NCBI RefSeq assembly: GCF_037940415.1
Contig: NZ_CP149798.1
Span: 2,724,501 to 2,788,500, forward strand
Direction: 5' to 3'
DNA from: Streptomyces sp. f51
GTDB taxonomy: Bacteria; Actinomycetota; Actinomycetes; Streptomycetales; Streptomycetaceae
DNA: 64,000 bases
Positions 58,437 through 64,000 of the stretch are shown here, piece after piece; positions within the stretch are counted from its first letter, which is position 1, and every line of letters begins with the position of its first letter. Position numbers and translations under genes: made by a program. The notes beneath the pieces were generated by a model. That model saw nothing but the letters and a program-made list of their open reading frames with translations, searched no databases and was not told the origin of the DNA.

Positions 58437-59123
58437 TCACCCAGTTGCTGACCGCAAAGCCCACGGATCCTCGAAGCTGGTCAGAGCCGCGATCCGGCGG
58501 AGGATCACCCGGTACTGCTCACGGTGCCCGACCGCGGCCGTGCTCAGCGTGAGCACCGCCAGCCGCTTGCAGTCCGGATGCGGAAGATGGGCCCGGAACT
58601 GGGCCAGAGGTGTCCGGGGAAGCCCCTCCACGGCCGCGGGGATCTGCACGCTCTCACTGAACGTCGCTGGTCCACACGGAAGTTCGGCGTACTCGATGAG
58701 CGCCCCCGCGCCGAGCCCGCTCACCGCGCGTGCGGCCGTCACCGCGCGCGGCGCCACCGCCGTGGCGCGCCAGGAGACGGTGAAGAACGACAGCAACGGC
58801 GAGCCGTCGCGCCCGACGCCCTCGCCGACGTCGTCCCGGTGCAGCCCGATCGAGCAGTGCACGGTTCCCTCCTCCCGCAACGCGCCGAGCAGTCGCCGCC
58901 CTTGGGTGAACCGGTCGATAAACCGCTGCCGCGCCAGCTCGTCGGGAGCGGACCGGAGGAACGGATCGAGGGCGCTGCGCAACTCCTCCGCCGCCGGGGA
59001 ATTTCCTGCGGGGAGCAGCGCGTCGAGGGGAACGGCGGTGAAGCCGGCCGGTTCCGCGAACCAGATCTCGGCCTCGGGGTCCTCGGCCGAGTCCGCGACG
59101 GTGAAGTGGTCAGCCGTGGTCAT
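58437..59123 (-). CDS. Uncharacterised soluble protein of the T7SS-like gene group
   Basis: A 228-residue protein with no signal or membrane span. It starts EDPEAEIWFAEPAGFTAVPLDALLP and ends AQFRAHLPHPDCKRLAVLTLSTAAV followed by REQYRVILRRIAALTSFEDPWAL. The pattern (WF..P.GF..VPL.AL near the N-terminus, LAVLTLST near the C-terminus) is met in streptomycete genes next to WXG100-like genes, but I cannot name a family. It starts 20 bp after the TTA-containing membrane-protein gene and is probably in the same transcript. Confidence 0.6.
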   Translation of the reverse strand: MTTADHFTVADSAEDPEAEIWFAEPAGFTAVPLDALLPAGNSPAAEELRSALDPFLRSAPDELARQRFIDRFTQGRRLLGALREEGTVHCSIGLHRDDVGEGVGRDGSPLLSFFTVSWRATAVAPRAVTAARAVSGLGAGALIEYAELPCGPATFSESVQIPAAVEGLPRTPLAQFRAHLPHPDCKRLAVLTLSTAAVGHREQYRVILRRIAALTSFEDPWALRSATG

Positions 59124-59142
59124 CGAATCCTGCCGGGTGCGG

Positions 59143-59832
59143 TCAGTGGGGACGCGCGTGCGGGCGCACCGCGTCGGGGACGTGGGCTCCGGAACGGCGC
59201 GCGCGTTCGAGGGCGTCGGGGCTCGCGTTCCAGTCGGTGGGTTCGATGCCCCGGCGTCCCGTGGCCGTGCGCTGATACAGCAGGTGGAGCCGCTTGGGCG
59301 CCTTTCCGTTGCGGGCCGGAGCCGCGACGACGGCGATGAAACGGGGGTCGCCCGCGAACCAGAGCGGCTCGATCTCCGCCTTCAGTTCCGGTTTCGTGCG
59401 GGCGGTGCCGAAGCGGCGCATCCACCAGAAGGTGCGCATCCCGGAAAGGAACAGCAGCGGAATCCGCTCCCCCGGCTCCTCGGGGTTGGGCAACTCCAGC
59501 CACATCTCGTCCTCTTGCACCCCAGGATGCCGATTCCGCCCCCGGGGAACACCGTCCAGAACCTGCCAGGGGTACTCCCAGAGAACACGCTGAATCTGAA
59601 CAGAGGGCCGAATGTAGGCGAGTTGGAGGACCGCCCGGAAGGTGGCATAGCCCAGTAACGGGACGAAGAGCAGGGTGTATCCCGGGGACAGATAGACGAC
59701 CAGGAAGGCCAACGCGCCTACCCAGAGAGCGATCCAGCCCACGAAACGCAGAACGATCATCACGAGGTGCAGTACAAAGGCTCTTCTGGTCGGGGGGTGA
59801 TCCCACGCAGTCGGGTACTCGGTGGGGGTCAT
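59143..59832 (-). CDS. Membrane protein with a TTA codon, T7SS-like gene group
   Basis: A 229-residue protein with two membrane segments at about 18-62 (FVLHLVMIVLRFVGWIALWV, then FLVVYLSPGYTLLFVPLLGY) and a cytoplasmic domain of about 160 residues with DEMWLELPNPEEPGERIPLL and WFAGDPRFIAVVAAPARN. Codon 59 (plus-strand 59656-59658) is TTA, so translation should depend on the bldA tRNA. AAAGG precedes ATG 59830-59832. Placed between the T7SS-signal protein and the 58437 gene. Function unknown; an immunity or export role is inference. Confidence 0.65.
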   Translation of the reverse strand: MTPTEYPTAWDHPPTRRAFVLHLVMIVLRFVGWIALWVGALAFLVVYLSPGYTLLFVPLLGYATFRAVLQLAYIRPSVQIQRVLWEYPWQVLDGVPRGRNRHPGVQEDEMWLELPNPEEPGERIPLLFLSGMRTFWWMRRFGTARTKPELKAEIEPLWFAGDPRFIAVVAAPARNGKAPKRLHLLYQRTATGRRGIEPTDWNASPDALERARRSGAHVPDAVRPHARPH

Positions 59833-59857
59833 GTGACGCCTTTCCTCTGTTCGGAAG

Positions 59858-61117
59858 TCAGAAGACATGACGGGCGAGATTGACGAGCCCTCCGGCATCA
59901 AGGCCGAGCCTGGCGCCATCGATACCCGCCACCGAGCCGTCCTTGATCCCGTCGTCGTCGGTGTTCACAGTGCTCAGGGCGAGGCCGAGGCCTGCGGTGC
60001 CGACCCCGACCGAGGCCGAGGTGACCTCGATCCCTCTCGTGATCTGTGCCGCTCTGGCGCCACGAATCGTAAAGCCGAGCAGCGCATTGTCCAGGCTCGA
60101 AATGGACTTCGCGTGCTCCATGGTGCTGCTCCCCGTACGGATGATCCGTTGGCCGAGCGAGAGAGCATCACCCGTCTCGCTCGCAGCGCGAAGCCCAACC
60201 GCCGCGCCTTTGCCCACTGCGGCAATTCCGGGAACCATTCCGAGAGCGTCACCCCCAACAGTCACGAGGTTGCTCCAGAAGTCGGTGTCGAGCTCGCCCT
60301 TGGCGAAGCCGTCTCTCAGCGATGCCCACACCGTGGGGTCCTCAGAAACTCGGATAGTCAGCGCCGCCGCGCTGAGCGCCGACGCAGCCAACAGCAACAC
60401 CGCAGCCAGCGTCCCTCCCGAAACAACGAACAACGCGACCAACCCGATCACGGCCCCCAGCGTGCTCAGGATGTCCGGGAGGTTCTCGGTGATCCAGTCG
60501 AGTGCCGAGTCGAAACAGCCCGGTTCATGGGGCGCCAGCTTCTTCGTGGCGTCGCGGATCCTGCCCGCCCGAAGCCGGGCCCGGTTCTCGTGTTCCCCGG
60601 CGAGTTCGCGGGCCTTGTGGCGAATCCCCCGCAGGGCCTCCTCCGCCTCCTCCACCGCCGACTTCGCCTTGGTCAGCGCCTGCCGCGCCTCGTCGTGCGC
60701 GGCGCCCTTCCCGTGCAGGTCGGGACTGTCCCCCGCCTTCGTGGCGTGCCCCTTCGCGCGGTCCACGGCGTCCTGTGCGTCCCTCGCGTCCCCTTCGAGT
60801 CGCTTCGCCCGCCGCTGGAAGTCGTCCAGTTCGCCTTCCCAGCGGCCGAGTTGCCCGGCCGCCCTGCGGATGGAACGAGCCGCGTTCTTCAGGTTCGACG
60901 GCAGCGGCCCGCCGTCGAGCTGCTCGCGGAAGGCGACGGCCGCGTCGCCCTTCCAGTAGCTGCCGTCCATCAGCCGGGTGACGAGCCCATGCGCCTCTTC
61001 GAGAACGGCCGCGCACCCGGTGAGCTTGTCGCGCAGGCCGCTCACGGTCTCCGTACTGCCGGGCACCGGGTCGAACCCGAGATGGGGGTACTCGGGGCCG
61101 GGGACGCGCGGGGTCAC
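59858..61117 (-). CDS. Putative T7SS-signal protein with membrane segment
   Basis: A 419-residue protein. The N-terminal 130 residues fit the putative type VII secretion-signal domain: GFDPVPGSTETVSGLRDKLTG, then GSYWKGDAAVAFREQLDGGPL (the W-x-G turn) and GRWEGELDDFQRRAKRLEGDA. A long charged coiled coil follows (about 130-220), then two hydrophobic segments (about 230-275) and a Gly/Ala-rich C-terminal domain (VGGDALGMVPGIAAVGKGAA). No known toxin domain is visible at the C-terminus. GTG 61115-61117 overlaps the stop of the WXG100-like gene. Confidence 0.72.
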   Translation of the reverse strand: MTPRVPGPEYPHLGFDPVPGSTETVSGLRDKLTGCAAVLEEAHGLVTRLMDGSYWKGDAAVAFREQLDGGPLPSNLKNAARSIRRAAGQLGRWEGELDDFQRRAKRLEGDARDAQDAVDRAKGHATKAGDSPDLHGKGAAHDEARQALTKAKSAVEEAEEALRGIRHKARELAGEHENRARLRAGRIRDATKKLAPHEPGCFDSALDWITENLPDILSTLGAVIGLVALFVVSGGTLAAVLLLAASALSAAALTIRVSEDPTVWASLRDGFAKGELDTDFWSNLVTVGGDALGMVPGIAAVGKGAAVGLRAASETGDALSLGQRIIRTGSSTMEHAKSISSLDNALLGFTIRGARAAQITRGIEVTSASVGVGTAGLGLALSTVNTDDDGIKDGSVAGIDGARLGLDAGGLVNLARHVF

Positions 61118-61431
61118 CTCGTACCGCCGCCCCCGCCGTGCCCGGCCTTCCCCAGGGCCTGCTCCAGGGCCCTGTCCACCTCGCGGTAGCCGTCCCGGCT
61201 CTTCCCGATGATCCGGGCCAGGTCCTCGGTCTGTTCACCGATCCGGTCGGCGCCGTACTTCCAGTCGCCCTGGAAGTCCTCGCAGGCACGGTCGAGATCG
61301 TCCGTGCCCAGACCGGTGACCGTCGCGTCCTGCAACGCCCGGCGAAGGCCCCGCAAGGACTCGGTCGACGCCCTGAGCATCTTCATGAAGTGGGACAGCT
61401 CGTCGCCGTCCACGGCCAGCCGCTCCGCCAC
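61114..61431 (-). CDS. WXG100-like small helical protein
   Basis: A 105-residue helical protein: DELSHFMKMLRASTESLRGL, RACEDFQGDWKYGADRIGEQ, then TEDLARIIGKSRDGYREVD. The two-helix shape with a central FQGDWKYG turn resembles WXG100/ESAT-6-like type VII secretion partners. It is translationally coupled to the T7SS-signal protein, so it is probably its secretion partner. No ESX core gene (EccC and so on) is in the window. GTG 61429-61431 is preferred because GAGAGG lies 8 nt upstream; GTG 61438-61440 overlaps that site. Confidence 0.7.
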   Translation of the reverse strand: MAERLAVDGDELSHFMKMLRASTESLRGLRRALQDATVTGLGTDDLDRACEDFQGDWKYGADRIGEQTEDLARIIGKSRDGYREVDRALEQALGKAGHGGGGGTR

Positions 61432-61594
61432 GCCCTCCACCTCTCCCGGATCTCGGCGAGTGCGCTGTGACGCTAGCCGGAGCCGGCACGGCCGTTTCGG
61501 GACAAAGGGTGCCGGGAGGCCGTGGAGAGGGGGTCATAAAGGTGCATACAGTGACGAACTCTTCCCCCTTGAAACCCCCGATCGAGTGACGGCG

Positions 61595-62905
61595 TCAGAT
61601 GAACGGCTGGCGCCGCACCCGGGCCCCGCGGCGCCGCTCCGCCGGACGTCCCTCGGATCCGCGGCTCTTGGAGCCGTTCGGCCACAGGCGTGGGCTGCGT
61701 CCGGCCGCGATGTCCTCGATCCAGCCGAACGCCAGGATGGTCAGGCCGATCAGCGGCCACACCAGGACGAACATCCACAGCGTGTACGTGGCGTCGAGGG
61801 CCGCCGTCGCCGCGTCGCTCCCCATGAAGGGAAGGTTGTACAGCTGGTCGAGGATCGGGACCGTGGCCATGATGAGCATGTTGTGCCACAGATAGATCGT
61901 GACCGCGCGGTTGTTGGACAGCGTCACCAGCTTGTCCCACCGGGCGAGGCGGCCCGGCAGCTCCTGCCACGACGGGCTGTACTGGAGCAGGATCACCACG
62001 AATCCGAAGGACCACATCGCGTCGGCAAGCGGGATGTCGTTCAGGTCCCAGCCGTCGGGGCCCAGATGCCCCGAGGCCCACCACAGGCCGAAGGCCATCA
62101 TCAGGGCCGAGCACGAGATGGCGAGGTAACGCGGGACCTTGGCGAGCATCCCCTCGTGATGGGCGAAGCCGAGGATCCAGCAGCCGCCGTAGACGGCGAA
62201 GTCGGTGACCGCGTTGCCGGTCTCGCCGGGGATGGTGACCAGCCCGGTGCCGACCACCGCCGTCACGGCGAGGGGCGCCAGCACGGTCGCCCACGGAGCA
62301 CGGCGGAACGCCCACAGCATGAACGGGGACGCGACCACGAACCACAGGTACGCGCGCAGGTACCAGAGCACGCCCGCCCCCTGGACGGCCCAGGTGTCCT
62401 CCAGCAGGCCCGACGGGGAGCCGAGATGCCAGGGGAACGGAGGGGCGCCGACCGGGACGACGTAGTTGAGGAGGTCGACCAGGCCCCAGGTGCCGCCGAG
62501 GTCGGGGTCCTTCACGGGGTTCCAGCCGGCGAGGAACATCATGGCGAGCGCCACCGCGCCGAACGCCCAGAACGGCGGCAGCAGACGCCGCAGGCGCCCC
62601 CGGACCACGCTGAGCGACGGCCGGCTCAGTGAGCGCGCCATCAGGGAGCCCGCCAGCGCGAACATCACGCCCATGGAGGGGAAGACGACCGTCAGCCAGC
62701 CCCAGCCGAACAGGTGGTACACGACCACACGGACCAGCGCCATGGAGCGGAGCAGGTCCAGATAGCGGTCACGGCCCGGGCGGCGCGGGGCCGGCTTCCC
62801 TTCCTGGCCCGCCTCCGCCTCCGTCTCCGCCCGCGGGTACGGGACCGCAGGTCCGGGGGTCCCCAGGGGCGGAGTCGCCCCCGCCGGGTACTCGTGCGTG
62901 GTCAT
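61595..62905 (-). CDS. matB: Acyltransferase-3 family membrane protein (MatB-like position)
   Basis: A 436-residue membrane protein with about ten hydrophobic segments and the acyltransferase-3 opening RDRYLDLLRSMALVRVVVYHLFGWGW (with the conserved Arg and His), then SLMARSLSR and RLRRLLPPFW. Such enzymes acylate cell-surface polysaccharides. Its ATG overlaps the TGA of the GT2 synthase (ATGA). The pair corresponds in position to the matAB locus of Streptomyces, needed for extracellular poly-GlcNAc and pellet formation. Which partner carries which mat letter is from memory. A Pro-rich lead of 45 residues precedes the first span. Confidence 0.75.
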   Translation of the reverse strand: MTTHEYPAGATPPLGTPGPAVPYPRAETEAEAGQEGKPAPRRPGRDRYLDLLRSMALVRVVVYHLFGWGWLTVVFPSMGVMFALAGSLMARSLSRPSLSVVRGRLRRLLPPFWAFGAVALAMMFLAGWNPVKDPDLGGTWGLVDLLNYVVPVGAPPFPWHLGSPSGLLEDTWAVQGAGVLWYLRAYLWFVVASPFMLWAFRRAPWATVLAPLAVTAVVGTGLVTIPGETGNAVTDFAVYGGCWILGFAHHEGMLAKVPRYLAISCSALMMAFGLWWASGHLGPDGWDLNDIPLADAMWSFGFVVILLQYSPSWQELPGRLARWDKLVTLSNNRAVTIYLWHNMLIMATVPILDQLYNLPFMGSDAATAALDATYTLWMFVLVWPLIGLTILAFGWIEDIAAGRSPRLWPNGSKSRGSEGRPAERRRGARVRRQPFI

Positions 62906-64000
62906 CCGACCGGCCTCCGTTCGTTCCCGGTGTGCGACACCCGCGGCTGCTGCGGGACCGATCCCGGCGCCGCCCCCACGACACCCGTGCGCCGCAGCTT
63001 CTGCCAGCGCAGCCGGCCGCCGGTCAGGGCGGTGATCCAGGACTGGAGCAGGACGACGTACATCAACTGCCGGTAGAGGACCTGCTGGAGGGGGAGCGAG
63101 ATCAGATGGGACATGCGTTCCTTGTCCAGGCGGAAGGCGTACGCCGCGCAGACCGCCTGGATGGTGAGGACGCCGGCCCAGGCGAGGATCGTCCTCCCGG
63201 TCGGGCCGAAGACGACTCCGTACACGAGGAAGATGTCGATCAGGGGCGCGAGGAGCGGGGCCAGGACCATGAACAGGGACACCAGGGGCAGGCCGACCCG
63301 GCCGAAGCGGCCCGACGGGCCCCGTTCGACCAGCGCGCGGCGGTGCTTCCAGATCGCCTGCATGGTGCCGTACGACCAGCGGTAGCGCTGGGACCAGAGC
63401 TGCTGGACGGACTCCGGGGCCTCGGTCCAGGCCCGCGCCCGCTCGGCGTAGACGACGCGCCAGCCGTCGCGGTGGAGGGCCATCGTGACGTCGGTGTCCT
63501 CGGCGAGCGTGTCGTCGCTCATGCCGCCGACGCGCTCCAGGGCCGAGCGGCGGAAGGCGCCGACCGCGCCCGGGATGGTCGGCATGCAGCGCAGGATGTC
63601 GTACATGCGGCGGTCCAGGTTGAAGCCCATCACGTACTCGATGTGCTGCCAGGCGCCGATCAGCGAGTCCCGGTTGCCGACCTTGGCGTTGCCCGCGACC
63701 GCGCCGACCTCGGGGTCGGCGAAGGGCTGGACGAGTTCGCGTACGGTCGCCGGTTCGAAGACGGTGTCGCCGTCCATCATCACGACGATGTCGCAACCGG
63801 CGTTCGCCAGGCCCCGGTTGAGGGCCGCGGGCTTTCCGGCGTTGGCCTGGCGCACGACGCGTACGTTCGGCAGGTCGAGGTCCTCGACGATGCGGGCGGT
63901 GCCGTCGCTCGACCCGTCGTCGATGACGATGATCTCCAGAGGGTGCTCGCTCGCCGCGAGGGAGTTCACGGTGTTCGCGATGCACTTGGCCTCGTTGTAG
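62902..64000 (-). CDS. matA: GT2-family polysaccharide synthase, 5' end missing (MatA-like)
   Basis: The C-terminal 366 residues of a processive family-2 glycosyltransferase. Catalytic motifs are visible: IIVIDDGSSDGT, MMDGDT (DxD), TLAEDTDVTMALHRDGW (ED) and QRYRW (QxxRW), followed by three or four membrane segments. This is the IcaA/PgaC/chitin-synthase-like type that makes beta-linked GlcNAc or glucan polymers. The N-terminus, where MatA-type proteins may carry a NodB deacetylase domain, lies beyond base 64000. It is translationally coupled to the acyltransferase downstream. Confidence 0.85.
   Translation of the reverse strand, partial: YNEAKCIANTVNSLAASEHPLEIIVIDDGSSDGTARIVEDLDLPNVRVVRQANAGKPAALNRGLANAGCDIVVMMDGDTVFEPATVRELVQPFADPEVGAVAGNAKVGNRDSLIGAWQHIEYVMGFNLDRRMYDILRCMPTIPGAVGAFRRSALERVGGMSDDTLAEDTDVTMALHRDGWRVVYAERARAWTEAPESVQQLWSQRYRWSYGTMQAIWKHRRALVERGPSGRFGRVGLPLVSLFMVLAPLLAPLIDIFLVYGVVFGPTGRTILAWAGVLTIQAVCAAYAFRLDKERMSHLISLPLQQVLYRQLMYVVLLQSWITALTGGRLRWQKLRRTGVVGAAPGSVPQQPRVSHTGNERRPVG

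Overview
The window is high-GC actinobacterial DNA whose gene content and order match the Streptomyces coelicolor chromosome around cysO, mec, ssgG, hpd, hpdR, murA, hupA, narK and matAB. GTG starts, 4-bp GTGA/ATGA overlaps, rare TTA codons, a SsgA-like sporulation protein and many hairpin-rich spacers also point to Streptomyces. It looks like core chromosome, interrupted by one small transposable element and a few decayed or repeat-filled spacers.

Layout. 0-6 kb: cysteine synthesis (sulfur-carrier CysO with a Cys-rich attenuation leader, then the Mec protease), an amino-acid permease, the clpS-DUF2017 pair, and two NAD-salvage genes (pncB, pncA). 6-17 kb: a secreted M6 metalloprotease, two adjacent RDD membrane proteins, ssgG, an FAD-linked oxidase and a TPR protein. 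16.6-22 kb: tyrosine catabolism (hpd with its divergent AsnC/Lrp regulator hpdA), then a four-gene osmoprotectant-type ABC transporter operon. 22-25 kb: an HTH repressor gene behind four 14-bp TTGCAA repeats, and an IS630-like element carrying a two-S1-domain passenger gene. 25-31 kb: a Lon-like protease whose stop codon abuts the element, a 36-bp minisatellite, the IclR regulator hpdR, a DEAD-type helicase, an MFS exporter and tRNA-Cys. 31-40 kb: a double SUKH-4 protein, a molybdenum hydroxylase operon and a GH20 hexosaminidase, behind which lie a perfect 33-bp hairpin, a broken ORF, a DasR-type (dre) site and another 36-bp repeat array.

40-49.7 kb: DUF3039, YqgE, murA (with a duplicated 3' end), hupA, NAD-malic enzyme, a candidate structured small RNA, a HelD-type helicase, and an ECF sigma/anti-sigma pair. 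49.8-56 kb: CGNR protein, DUF1772 protein, nitrate regulator (HemD fused to a winged helix) with NarK transporter, and a SnoaL-like protein divergent from an ECF sigma with its own SnoaL tail. 56-61.5 kb: an uncharacterised minus-strand group with a type VII-like secretion signature (WXG100-like partner, T7SS-signal protein, membrane protein containing a TTA codon, unknown proteins, lipoprotein and secreted protein). 61.6-64 kb: an acyltransferase-3 and a GT2 polysaccharide synthase (matAB-like), the latter cut by the window end.

Functional links inside the window: hpdA and hpdR are both expected to act on hpd, 9 kb apart; the hexosaminidase lies downstream of a dre-like operator; NnaR and NarK form a nitrate module; the ECF sigma at 49.1 kb is translationally coupled to its anti-sigma. 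Nothing here was checked against a database; homology statements are recognition of families from the translated sequence.
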